Shown here: piece by piece, positions 10,553 through 21,126 of the stretch | Numbering within the stretch: the first letter of the stretch is position 1 | Layout of the letters: the number at the start of each line of letters is the position of its first letter | Source: Zygnema cylindricum | Lineage: Eukaryota > Streptophyta > Zygnematophyceae > Zygnematales > Zygnemataceae | Length of the DNA: 47,077 bases | Assembly: GCA_037447655.1 (NCBI GenBank) | Contig: JBBHKE010002506.1 | Location: 1 to 47,077, forward strand | Direction: 5' to 3' | Position numbers and translations under genes: made by a program | The notes under the pieces: generated by a model | Seen by the model: only the letters and a program-made list of their open reading frames with translations | The model's database searches: none | Told to the model about the DNA's origin: nothing

Positions 10553-10975
10553 AGTGCAACAAACTAGCGGCGAGCGAGGGCATTTATGGCGTCTCCGACA
10601 GTGGCTTCCTTCTGAAGACGGAGTGGAGGACATAAAAAATACACTCGCGCAAATGAAGCAAAACGGCTCAAGAGAGGCGCCGTTGGAGACGCCACAAATT
10701 CCGCGGCTCGCCGCTCGTATAAAAATACGTGTGCGAGACGCCATAAATTCCGCCGCTTGCCGCTCAGATAAAAATACGCGCTCGAGACGCAATAAATTCC
10801 GCGGCTCGTCGCTCAGATAAAAATACACGGGCGCAAATGAAGCAAAACTGCAAAACTGAAAAGTGCAACAAACAAGCGGTGAGCGACGGAATTTACGGCG
10901 TCTCCAACGGCGACTTCCTTCTAAAGACGGAGTGGGGGACGTAAAAAATGCGCGCGGAAAATGAAGCAACGTATT
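10553..10975. repeat. Composite repeat: two direct arms around three inverted tandem units
   Basis: Arms at 10553-10665 and 10858-10972 share AAGTGCAACAAAC, GGCGTCTCC, GACTTCCTTCT or GGCTTCCTTCT, AAGACGGAGTGG and AAATGAAGCAA in order. Between them three units of about 49 bp (from about 10687) each read GACGC.A.AAATTCCG, CTCG.CGCTC and TATAAAAATAC or GATAAAAATAC. The unit core (AGACGCCATAAATTCCG) is the reverse complement of part of the arm (ATTTATGGCGTCT), so arms and units can pair. It is GC-rich in an AT-rich neighbourhood. I do not recognise the family. Confidence 0.7.
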
Positions 10976-11349
10976 TTTTTAATGTGCGTACAATTTTTCG
11001 TACAGTTGAGACGTACGAAATTTACAAAAGTTACGAAACAAACGAATACTACGTAGTTTTCGTAAACAAGTCCAAATCCGTACAAATATGACATCTATGC
11101 AAAGAACCTTGCCAATACGCTCCAAGGTGTGGGAGATAACCATAAACGTTTTAAACGCAAGCATGAAACGACAAAAAAAAATGAATATGCGCCCGTGTAA
11201 TATATACTCTTTATAAAATGTGTTGACTGGCTTTGACTTTATACTAAAAGACAAAATAGAAAAACTTCTAATTAAAATTTAATACTATATTAATCGAAAC
11301 GTAACGAAACTCATTTCAACATCACTTCAAATATTTCTCTATCTCTCTA

Positions 11350-11515
11350 CACCGTGAATCGCTATTACTATTACTAATGCTAAATATACGCCCCCAATTT
11401 TGTGCCTCAAACCTAAATTAAAATTAATAACTCTATTTTATTTTACGTTAACATAGGTAGTATTTAATTAGAGATTATTACTCTGATTTATACCATTTTT
11501 AAATAGTGTAAAATA
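11350..11515. mobile_element. MITE copy 4, right end not found
   Basis: CACCGTGAATCGCTATTAC follows a TA (11348-11349), as in the other copies. The interior has TAACTCTATTTT, TTTAATTAGAG and TTTTAAATAGTGT like the 2764 element, but no matching right terminus is visible, so 11515 is an estimate. Confidence 0.5.
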
Positions 11516-12302
11516 TGAAATTTGTAAGTCCCTACTAAACCTGCTCAATATATTTTATAGCCTTAGGGTGGTGTTCCATCAGTCGTTTATGTAATCATAG
11601 GGCCAACTATACGGGTCAGGTTGATTGAGACTATGTCCCTATATACTTCTAACTTAGCGAACTTACTTTATATTTTACGGCGGATCCGCCGAACCCGGTT
11701 TTCAAGAGTCCCTATGTGTAATAGAGAAATCGTAACTTCGTTTGTGACAATTGTATATGTCAACAATACCCGTGACATTTGTCAACATCTACAATGTCAC
11801 ACATTATTTTTATGGAACTTCTTATGACGTCACATGTTTTATCGAGACATTGTAGACGTAGCGCCTTCCATTTGTGTCGTTTCAGGGATGAAAAGATGTG
11901 CTTTGCCTTCGCACCTCTTGTCCAGTTGACGAGAAATGGCATCAGAATTTTGAGACCCGATTAAAACAAAATCAGTACTGGACGAAAACGGACAAAACAA
12001 AACAAATTGTGTAATTTTCTTTGTCGTACTAAATGCAAACGGACAAAATATAGCGAAATTTGTACATTCTTTTGTCACGAGAAATCGTTTGACAATTTTT
12101 GAACATTATGGCGCGTGCGAGAATTTTTTTTTTTTGTTTGGCGAAAACACCTTGTTTTAAAACACATTGTCGATGTGTTTTAAAGAAAAGTTTGAGATGA
12201 CTTTTTTGGCGTGGCCGTGAGTCTAAAGACACAAGACGACAACATGCTGTACAGTTTAAGTTTGACCATGACGCAAAATGTACTTTACATTTTTTGTTTT
12301 TT

Positions 12303-12312
12303 NNNNNNNNNN
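12303..12312. other. Assembly gap (10 Ns)
   Basis: Ten consecutive N bases. Reading frames crossing it are unreliable and the true gap length is unknown. Confidence 1.
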
Positions 12313-13611
12313 CATCGACGGTTACATGGAGTTTCTCCACCCAACAATCTATGTGTTTTTTTAATTAGCGCTCTGCCACCTGCTAAATTCGTTGCACAGT
12401 GCTACCCGTTGAATGGTTTTAACTGTTTTAAACGTGTACGGTACGCGAAAGTTTTTTTGTTATTTTTTATTTTTACATTAAAGCATTGAGAGAGAGCAGT
12501 GAAATAAAAACTATGGAAAACAAACGGTGTGATATAGACAGTTTCCTCAAAGTAATACAAGTTTTTATCCTTGAGATTTTTTACTCGACCCCGTTTTCTG
12601 TCCACATAAGTTTTTCATATTGTTGACTAACAAAGTTTACATCAAATCTTCACTTGCGTACCATGAACCTGCATGCCAAATTATCTTACGACAGAAGGTT
12701 GTTATACTTTTTGAATACACCTGTCTTTTGCCCCAGCTCATTTTTTAGAGTTCCTATTTTTGAACATAATGAAACTCCTTTGACAGATATAGTGTGGCAA
12801 ACAAAAGGTATCAAAAATAAAGTGACGAGAGAGAGTTACGAAATTACATTTTTATTTTTTATTGTTTTTTTGAAAGCGCATGGCATGTGCAAATTTTGTC
12901 AATTTTGGTAAGTTGCCCATCGTGACACGTTGCTTAAATCGTCCACCGTCTCGCGATTAATTTTTTTGTGTATCTAACAACCCACCTCTTTGAGGTACAT
13001 TGGCAGCTACAGAGAAAAATGTAACGAATGCCTCGTGGATGAATACTTGACGGTTAGTGTTACCTCCCATAACTTCGGAAAGTATTGGCAAGATTCTCTT
13101 TAATGTTATTTTGCGTATAAAGACAAAATAAGTGGTACAGTTTGGTACGGATAGCAGTTTGGTAGAGATAATCGCAAATTTCTGTAAACTACCCCATATT
13201 TTGACTGATGGAACTCGCCCCTAAGTGGGTGTCCCTATGTGTTAAAGTATCAACTTTTCTTTGTCGTTTTGCCTTAATATTCAGGGAACTCTGGAAAAAA
13301 CTGGCCGTACGAGAAAATCATTTTACCAATGTATAGTGAACCTCAATTCTATACTTTCAGTGTACTACATGTTTTTCGTCATGAGAACAATTTTTTTTTA
13401 TCTATCTACAGGTTTTTATTCTATTTCCTCTCCAATACCTTAATAAAAAAAAAAAAAAAAAATAGAATCAATAAATATATATAATATATAAAATTTACAT
13501 TTTCAAAAAACTTTTGCTTGTTTCTTTCCAATTTATTTTTTAGAGTCTTCCTCCTACCATATTTTTGTTCTATTTCTTTAATCCAGATTAACATCGATAT
13601 GCTCCGAATAT

Positions 13612-13772
13612 TTAGGGTTTTTTTGTCAAATAAGGGTTTTATTGCAAAATTAGGGTTTTATGCCAAAATAAGGGTTTTTTGTCGAAATTAGGGTTTCGTG
13701 CAGAATTAGGGTTTCTTGCAGAATTAGGGTTGTTGCAGGCCTACGGTATGTCAAAAACCTAGGGTTTGGGCA
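13612..13772. repeat. Minisatellite with AGGGTTT core
   Basis: About eight copies of a roughly 20-bp unit with the core TTAGGGTTT or AAGGGTTTT separated by variable AT-rich or GTCGAA/GCAGAA linkers. The core resembles telomeric TTAGGG/TTTAGGG, but spacing by linkers makes it a minisatellite rather than a telomere tract. The stretch 13226-13611 is AT-rich with no supported gene. Confidence 0.8.
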
Positions 13773-13782
13773 GCCCTGTTTT

Positions 13783-14030
13783 GTGAATCCTATCTCACTT
13801 CAAAGTTTTTTCTCCTTTCTTTTCTTTTTTTCCCGTATTTTCCTTTTCCTCTCCCCTATGGTTTGGCCATCAAGAGTTTCCTCTCCCCTATGGTTTGGCC
13901 ATGTTTCGTGAATCCTATCTCACTTCAAAGTTTTTTCTCCTTTCTTTTCTTTTTTTCCCGTATTTTCCTTTTCCTCTCCCCTATGGTTTGGCCATCAAGA
14001 GTTTCCTCTCCCCTATGGTTTGGCCATCAA
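13783..14030. repeat. 125-bp tandem duplication with an internal 31-bp repeat
   Basis: GTGAATCCTATCTCACTTC occurs at 13783 and again at 13908, with the following 120 bp repeated almost exactly. Within each copy CCTCTCCCCTATGGTTTGG is itself repeated at about 31-bp spacing. It lies upstream of a decayed plus-strand gag and may belong to that element's LTR. Confidence 0.9.
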
Positions 14031-14160
14031 GAGGCAGAGGCCCGCACGACAACTGGAGGAGACCCTTTTGAAGGAAATTTTGGGAGCCGATTGAAGAGCG
14101 GATTACAACTTTGAAGCTCCGCAAAGCCACAATTGTAACGATCGGTTGTTGTTCACCTTT

Positions 14161-14276
14161 GATAATCACTAGACTATTAAAGGTGTTGTGTAAGTATTAC
14201 GATGCCTTACGGGTGCTTTGACAATCACTAGATTATTAAAGGTGTTGTGTAAGTATTACGATGCCTTACGGATGCA
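14161..14276. repeat. 59-bp tandem duplication
   Basis: Two adjacent copies of a unit containing AATCACTAGA, TATTAAAGGTGTTGTG and ATTACGATGCCTTACGG at a 59-bp period, with two or three substitutions. From 14277 to 14947 the sequence is T-rich with GGCCGT..GGCCTT motifs and no supported coding region. Confidence 0.9.
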
Positions 14277-14947
14277 AGAGTGTGTTAAGGTAGTTAGTTG
14301 ACCGTTGAGAGGGTTCGTGTGTGGATTGGGTTTCATCAGACCGAATTGTCATAAGCACTTGCATTTCTCAGCTTTCGCTGATTGTAATCTGGCCGTGAGT
14401 GGCCTTGCACTCTCAATGAATACTTAGAGTGGAATTTATTGTTTTGATGTGGCCGTTAGAGGCCTTGGATAGTTATCTTTCATTTGTGTTGTTCTAGATC
14501 TTCACTTGTGGGTGCTGGGATAACAATTTTTTTGTTTTTACAGAATTGGCTCTTCGGCCTTGCCCACTTTATTGCAGGTAATAAGGCTTTGGTAAAACGG
14601 TTGTTTAATAGATCTAGTCATTCATACCTTAATAGTGACTTATTAGTTTGATTGATACTTGTGGTTTGGTTTCTCACTTGTTGCATTTCGTATAGTTAGT
14701 GTTTATTATCTATTTTTTTTTCTTTATTTTTTTCTTTTATGCTCTTTGATTTGAACAATTTCAAATTCTGTTCCGAGTCTACTTGTAGTGGCGTAGTTTT
14801 CCCCCCATCACCTGTAGACCAAACGGATCTAGCGAGTACACCTATTTTTTTTAATAGTTTCGGTTCCAATTTCGAAAACATCCTTTGTTTGGTTAGGACC
14901 CACATCAGTCTTTTCTTTGTCTTTTATCTCCTCTACGCTATCAACAG

Positions 14948-15984
14948 ATGACGAAAGTCTCGGGAGATCTTACTCGGGTTCCCTTTCCATTTAGTTTTCT
15001 CCTCTTAGGGCGTTGGTCCAACCAATACCATTCTCACCTTTCGATGTGTTTCAAGATGTTGTATGATACTCAAATGCAAAACCTTGCATTTTCATATCAA
15101 AATCGATTTGACCTACGTGTAGCTTTCTCTCTCTTGGGTTGGCACCTCAGAGGTTGGACTCTTCCCCTAAATTCCGGCAAGTATGATTATATACTGTCGA
15201 TGACAAAATTTTCCCCTCCTTTCATTGTTACACTAGAGATCATAGGATAATTAGATATCCCATATGAGGCTGCTTTCCGCGAGGTCTTAGATGCCCACGG
15301 TAATCTCCTTGTTCCCGTTGTACTGGAAATTTCTCGGCAACATGTCTACGCCACACCTACTGCTCTCCCAACACCACCAAAGATGACAATTTCGTTACGT
15401 GATTACCTTTGTGTCGTGTGGGATCACTTAAAAGTAGAAAATCGCATGCAAAATCTAGATCAAGTGCGAGAATTGATAAAATTTGAATAAAAACAAGGTG
15501 AAAACACCCCTTCATTACATACTCGTATAGAGACTCTAGGCGAAGCCTTACCAAACCTTCTATCGATACAGAAGTTGTTAAAAAAATTGTTGGACAATGT
15601 CCCTATCAGTCAAAATGACATGTACAAAGTCATTTCAATCACATATATTGATTGAAATTCACTTTCAATCAAGCTGCCCAATATGTGTTTGAATATGAAA
15701 TGCAAGCTTATTGGTCGGAATATCATGATCGTCTAGAAGTTGCTCCCCTATTTCCCCCACGAAGAAACCCATGGCCCTACAATAGGCCTCCGAGGGTGCT
15801 TGCCATTGGAGCTTCACCATTTAATCTTGGGAGCAGGTTCTGTTTTTCCTTGGACATAAAAAAGGGCATGAAGCCCGCATGTGTCAAAAAAAGACGGCCA
15901 CATGCACTCACTACCAGCAGACATGACATTTTGTTCATTGAGGCCATAGTAAAAACCTCGAGTTCTCATATCAAAATCAGATAA
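14948..15984 (+). pseudogene. Decayed LTR-retrotransposon gag with zinc-knuckle remnant
   Basis: A frame opens at the ATG at 14948 and continues in phase to 15654 through stop codons at 15248 and near 15487. It includes PYEAAFREVLDAHGN, RDYLCVVWDHLKVEN and HTRIETLGEALPNLL. A shift near 15652 moves to another frame (QAAQYVFEYEMQAYWSEY, then a Pro/Arg-rich segment). At 15840-15885 Cys-Phe-Ser, Gly-His, Gly-His and Cys appear in the order of a CCHC zinc knuckle, but a further frameshift separates them and the second Cys is lost. Helix-rich Gag, a basic linker and a CCHC knuckle suggest a Gag polyprotein, on the opposite strand to the copia elements and unlike their gag. It stops shortly before copia element I. 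No protease or polymerase follows. Lineage undetermined. Confidence 0.6.
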
Positions 15985-16109
15985 ATAATGTGAATATTCA
16001 CACCCATTTCGCCAAGTCAGTTACCTAACCTAAGGCGACCGAGAAAAAATCTACTCCTCCTAAAATTTCCAGTAAAGAGAGAATATATCAAGCTGTAAGT
16101 CGTATATGT

Positions 16110-17104
16110 TGAAATTCTGTGTCCCCCATTGGATTACAGAATACAAGAAGCCTCTAGATAGTTATTATCTAAACCACTTTCAATGGCAACCACTGCTACC
16201 TTAGCAAACAAGCAAACAATGTGACATCACCCGTGTGTAGGTTGGACTCCCCTGAGTCCGTAGGAAAAAGAATCTCTGAAAACGCCCAACCGGGCGATAA
16301 GTTATGTGGCAGTAAAAATGCCAATTTGTACAAACTCCCAAAGGGAGAGGTGACTACCTACCAATATTTTCTAAGTCTTGATTCCCTCTAATAACTTCTA
16401 TCTACTGAAGTACGGACCAATCAGATTACTGTACTGTACGAAAAAGTACTACTGCCGGTGTACCTTTTGTACGGCCTTTGTACGACAAGGCTATTAAGTG
16501 GACGCGTGCCCACTTTTTACTCGTCCGTAAGTTCCTCGGAAAATCCACGACCGAATGTTATCTCTCCACATGGCTCCAGATCATGCCACGTCACATAAAG
16601 CTAAAGTGACCTTTCCAGATCTCGGCGAAGACGTATGCCGTTGGATAAGACATGACATTAAATATGGTATGTCGAAACAAATGTCAGATTCATTTGTTTC
16701 GTGCGGGATCTAGTTCGCACTGAACCTAACCTGTTCTATAATGTTGCATTTACATTTCTGTTAATCGGTTTAGGGGATGTAACATTTTTTAAATATGAAT
16801 CACACCCTATATACTCTAGGGAACATCTACGACAGACTGGTTAGAGCTGACGACAACGCCACGCTCTACCGATCGGGGGTTTGAGTTCTGCTGGACTCAA
16901 TATTTTTGTTGAGAGTTACTTAAGGTCACTCTCTAACCCTCTCTATGGCGCTGAGGCAGCCATGGCTTTATCATTCTCTATCTCTTTCAGTGACTACAAC
17001 AAGTAGGGGGGTGAGGGAGAAGAGATGAAAACATGCTGTCTGCATGTCTTTTTCTGCTAATATATTAAGACGTAGAAAATACCCAAAAACTATTTATTTC
17101 AATA
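16110..17104 (-). repeat. 3' LTR of copia element I
   Basis: Plus-strand ends are TGAAATTCTGTG and TTATTTCAATA; the canonical ending CA has mutated to TA. It matches 22860-23855 throughout and contains the tRNA-like module (16829-16899) and two hairpins (16673-16701 and 16911-16933). Confidence 0.9.
16829..16899 (+). other. tRNA-like module in the LTR of element I (left)
   Basis: TACGACAGACTGGTTAGAGC resembles the D-arm/A-box of tRNA genes, and GGGGTTTGAGTTC about 40 nt later is a worn B-box. A T-run follows. The module reads opposite to the element. The right-hand LTR copy is better preserved. Confidence 0.6.
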
Positions 17105-17118
17105 CTCCCCTTATTTTC
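17105..17118 (-). other. Polypurine tract of element I
   Basis: On the minus strand AAAATAAGGGGAG directly abuts the 3' LTR, the expected site of plus-strand priming. The same purine block borders the 3' LTRs of elements II and IV. Confidence 0.8.
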
Positions 17119-17119
17119 T

Positions 17120-18560
17120 AGTCTAATTTTAATTTTTCCTTCAACGCGCATTTTTCCCGAAAATATTTTAATTTAGGAGAGGGCACAGGTTTGGTCATCA
17201 AGTCAGCCACCATTTCTTCATCAAGTCTATACACAAGATTTAAAATTTTATTTTTAACATTTTCTCTCACGAAGCTTAATCTTATGTCTATATGTTTTTC
17301 TTTGAAATGGTGTTTTTTTTGGCAGCGATTGGAATTGCAACTTGATTATCACAAAAGACTTCATGCACTCCCTCCTTCATATATCCCAGTTCTTGCTTCA
17401 ATGACTTCACCCACATTAGTTCTTTTGAAGAATAACAAGACACCATATACTCAGCCTCCATAGTAAATTGAGCAACCACCTTTTGTTGCTTATTTCTCCA
17501 ACAGCAAACACCTTCCCCCACATACAAAACATATCCAGAAGTGCATCTTCTCATACGTGCATCCCCATAACTAGCATCACTCCAAGTGGTGATATCACTG
17601 TGCTCCCCTCCCAAATGCATCTATAATTCTCTGGTTCCAACTAGATATCTCATGACTCTCTTGGTTGCCTCCCAATCTCTTTTTCTAGGATCATTAAGAC
17701 TCCTACTGAGAATTCCTATTGCTGCCGCTATGTCTGGCCTTGTATAGTTCATAAAGTAGATTAAACTTCCTACGGCCTGTTTGTAAGGAATAAACCTCAT
17801 AAACTCTCTCTCTTTTGGACACATCTGATCATCTAAGATTATCACTCCTTTTTCTACACTCCTATCACTTACTTTTTTCAAGTCCATGGGAGTGGTACAA
17901 CTATTAGCTTTCTCCATTTGAAATATCTCAAGCATATTTCTTATTGTTTCTTTTTGGGTGAGTCTCATGATCCTCTTCCCCCTATCTCTCTCCATTTGAA
18001 TCCCCAAAATATATCTTTCCTCCCCTAAATCTTTGATATCAAATCTGCTTCTAAGATCATTCTTTAACTTATTGATTTTTTTCCAAAGATTTACTCAACA
18101 CAAGCAGATCATCCACATAAATTGCAAAAAAATGACACCATTCTCATCTTCAAACATATAGATAGAATGGTCAGAGTTGATACAAATATATCCCAATCTG
18201 GTGAGAAACTCATCTAGTTTCTTATTCCACTATCGGGGAGCCTGCTTCAGTCCATATAAGGACTTTATGAGCCAACAGACTTTACTCTCTTCTCCTTCTT
18301 CCACGAACCCCTCGAGTTGCCTCGTGAAAATTTCTTCCTCTAAATCACCATTAAAAAAAGCAGTCTTAATGTTCATCTAGTGTATTTCCATGTCTTCCGA
18401 TGCTGCCAGACTAAGGAGAATCCTTAGTGATGGGAACTGAACAACTAGAGCAAAGGTCTCCTCATAGTCAATCCCCTCCTTTTGGGTAAATCCTTTCGCT
18501 ACCAATCGAGCCTTATATCTCTCAATGGTATTATCTGGGTTCAGTTTTAGTTTAAATACC
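17120..18560 (-). pseudogene. Element I reverse transcriptase and RNase H, frameshifted
   Basis: Reading leftwards, broken frames give reverse transcriptase pieces ([13 protein letters not shown]-like at about 18490-18440; an IYVDDLLVLS-like active-site region near 18090-18120). They continue with a connection segment (TRPDIAAAIGILSRSLN at about 17740-17690) and RNase H with SDASYGDARMRRCTSG, EAEYM and FCDNQ (17288-17620). Frameshifts near 18010 and 17620 and a block of damage around 18060-18130 make it non-functional. Domain order is that of Ty1/copia. Confidence 0.85.
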
Positions 18561-18562
18561 CA

Positions 18563-19780
18563 TTAACACCCAATAGGTTTTCTGTCTGGAGGACAATCTG
18601 CTAGTTCCGAAGTATTTGCTTCCATGATAGAAGCCATCTCATCATTTATGGCTCTAATCCATCTTTCTTTCTCCGGACTATTCAATACCTCTAAGTAAGC
18701 CTGAGGCTCATCTGGGTGAGATAGCTTAGTTACCTTATGAGCAGCTTGTATTTCCTGTATCCTTTTGCTGCTCCTCCTTCCACCCTCAAACTCCAAAGCT
18801 GGAATAGATGGAAGTCTTTGATTTCTTCTCACAGTCTCATCGGCTCCCCTTTCCATGGAAGCTGGTTCTTGTCCAGCTTCTTCTATCTCCTCGAAGTCCA
18901 TAGAAGCATGTGAGGTTTCCGGTGAGTCTCCCCTATCTTGGATATCCCCTGAATCTGCAATCACGGTTTCACTCATGTCCTTTTCGGGAACGACCGAGTT
19001 CTCCTCACTTTCGTACTCAAATCTGATTCTTATCTTCTTTGTATATTTGAAGGGGTCAAATGACTTCCCTTCATCCATGACAACTAAGTGTTTGACCAGA
19101 ATGATATCTTTCTTTGCTAAGTCATAGACTTTATATCCCTTAACATCCTCATCATATCCCACAAAGTATCCAGGTTTTCCCTTAGCATCTAGTTTCCAGT
19201 TTTTCTTATCCGTGTCAAGACTGTAAACATAGCTACCAAATACTTTAAGGTGTGAGATATCTGGTTTCCTTCCAACCCATCTCTCATAAGGTGTCACTCC
19301 CTTTACAGCTGAGGTAAGGACTCTATTCTTAATAGAGTTGGCACAGTTCATTGCCTCTGCCCTGAATCCTTTTCCTATTTTCTTGTCTGCCAACATACTA
19401 CATACACTATCTCCTAGTGTTCTATTCAACCTCTCAGCAACCCCATTTTGTTCCGTGTTATATGGTATAGTTTTCTGGTGTTGCACTCCCTCATCTCTCA
19501 GATATTCCTCAAACTGGTTAGAGGTATATTCCCCCCCATTATCACTCTTTATCCTCTTAATAGGGGTTTCATGCAACTTCTCACTCCATGCTTTATATTC
19601 TTTGAAGTAAGTTGATGCTTCAGACTTATTTTTCAGAAAGTAGACTCTAGAGTATCTAGACCAATCATCAGTTATTGTCATCATAAACCTCTTTCCTCCA
19701 ACCGAAGGTACTTTTGCAGGTCCCCAAATATCTGTGTGGACCAAATCTAACACTTTCTCACCTCTATATGTGACAGTCAC
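18563..19780 (-). pseudogene. Element I integrase C-terminal two-thirds and linker
   Basis: An open frame of about 400 codons starts in sequence shared with the integrase (TYRGEKVLDLVHTDIWGP). It carries the catalytic Asp of HTDIWGP, the Asp of KSDNGGEYTSNQF and the Glu of NGVAERLNRT, the D-D-35-E signature of copia integrases, then KGYKVYDL of the C-terminal domain and an acidic linker towards reverse transcriptase. Its upstream half (zinc-binding domain, protease, gag) is displaced by the 19773-20964 insert. It ends at a stop just inside the reverse transcriptase (RKPIGC). Confidence 0.85.
19611..19772. repeat. Left copy of a 162-bp duplication flanking the insert in element I
   Basis: This segment of the integrase gene is repeated at 20965-21126 with no length change and about 11 substitutions. 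It is far too long for a transposon target duplication. Confidence 0.9.
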
Positions 19781-20964
19781 TCAAAGTACAAAAGAGTGTA
19801 ATGTACTTTGTTGGGACACACGGCGTGAGTTGACGACAGATCAAATTTATCCAGTACGGAATTCGAATGTAACCTATACAGTGACATATGACAAATCAGA
19901 CGGACAGGAATGCGTGTGTCGACAAATGAATGAACAGGGTACGGATGTAGGAATGAACGGCGGATACAAATCTTGTCGACGGACGCGATTCGAAATGGGA
20001 CCACATTGGGATAATAGTAATTGGACGCGTGTCGTCCAGCGCAAAGACATATCTTACATCTTACGGCTTTCCGCAAATTTCGAACGCTCTTAAACCGATG
20101 CTAAGAGAATCGTTCAATCCAGAGTAAATCAACGCCGTAGGAAGTCTGACGAGACCACAGTTGACTAAGCAAGTCTCGTCGCTTTGCGCGACCAACTTAG
20201 TTCCAAGAGTTTTCAGTTTTGTGCGTACAAACATTTGGACGTACTGGCCAATTGCTAACTAAGCAAGTGGCATAATTTATGAATGGACCATATTTGTAAA
20301 TATCTGAAATAAACGTAATTTGTATGGTATGAATTAATTATTAATGTTACCATAATGAAATAGGATAAAAACTATAATTAGGGTTGGGACGTATAGTCGG
20401 TACAGTAAACTTACCGTTGACGTACAATGTCTTTATTAGTGTACACTACTTGTTACACGTGTAGTTCTTTGATTAGTGTAGAGCTCAGTAGATGAACATG
20501 TGAGTATATATTGTAGGACTTAGTTTGATTTCAGCATCAGCTGAGTTTATCAAAGTAATGGCAGACTGTTTTTTTGCATCTTTGACCTGTCAGTGTGATC
20601 ACTCTAATTGATAGCTTGATATGAAACAATGTGTGTATGTTCTATGATATAGAAACTATATGGTGGTGTAGTTTCTTTTTGTTCTGCTGTTTTTGTAAAA
20701 TTTTGTGAGAGATTTAAATGGTTGGTTTGATAAGCTGTCAGCTGTTTTGGGAAACTCTAGAACTCATATCTTTTGGATTCATTTGTGGATCAGGCTGTTA
20801 CTTTGAAAGGTTATAGTGTCAAGTACATACTGCATATTGGTGCAATTTGAGGTGCTTTTGTATATTGTTGAGTAATCTGTGTTGTCTGAAACACAGCTGT
20901 TTTGGGGTAGTCTGTGGGTGTTTTCCGTGAGTAATCCATGGCTGAAATAGGCCAAGGACAACAA
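19773..20964. other. 1192-bp foreign insert inside element I
   Basis: Sequence unrelated to copia interrupts the integrase gene. The first 320 bp contain an open plus-strand frame rich in charged residues (FEMGPHWDNSNWTRVVQR, about 100 codons) with no family I recognise and no certain start of its own. The remainder is AT-rich. No inverted repeats, LTRs or poly-A tail are evident at its edges. Confidence 0.6.
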
Positions 20965-21126
20965 GTTGATGCTTCAGACTTTGATTTTAGAAATTAGACT
21001 ATAGAGTATCTAGACCAGTCATCGGTTATTGTCATCATCAACCTCTTTCCTCCAACCGAAGGTACTTTTGGAGGTCCCTAAATATCTGTGTGGACCAAAT
21101 CTAACACTTTCTCACCTCTATATGTG
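20965..21126. repeat. Right copy of the 162-bp duplication in element I
   Basis: Direct repeat of 19611-19772, about 93% identical and colinear without gaps. It is followed by the remaining part of the integrase gene. Confidence 0.9.

Larger units (their letters stand above)
9601..13220. mobile_element. Possible non-autonomous element with about 80-bp terminal inverted repeats
   Basis: The left end starts GGTGGCGTTCCATCAG, followed by TGGGGAACTTTACA, AAATTCGC and TATCCGTACCAGTT. The right end, read on the minus strand from 13220, gives GGGCGAGTTCCATCAG, TGGGGTAGTTTACA, AAATTTGCG and TATCCGTACCAAACTG in the same order. A further copy of the first motif (GGTGGTGTTCCATCAG) occurs at 11568, so a shorter 11.6-13.2 kb unit is an alternative. 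No clear target duplication or transposase is visible. MITE copies, a composite repeat and a sequence gap lie inside. Confidence 0.45.

Noticed and set aside
13612-13772. A telomere or CRISPR-like array
   Set aside because: The core repeats are separated by irregular linkers in a eukaryotic context; neither uniform telomere repeats nor repeat-spacer geometry.
18855-19610. Plus-strand frames of about 90 codons opposite copia integrase
   Set aside because: Antisense shadows of the conserved copia frame; the same shadows recur in the other copies.
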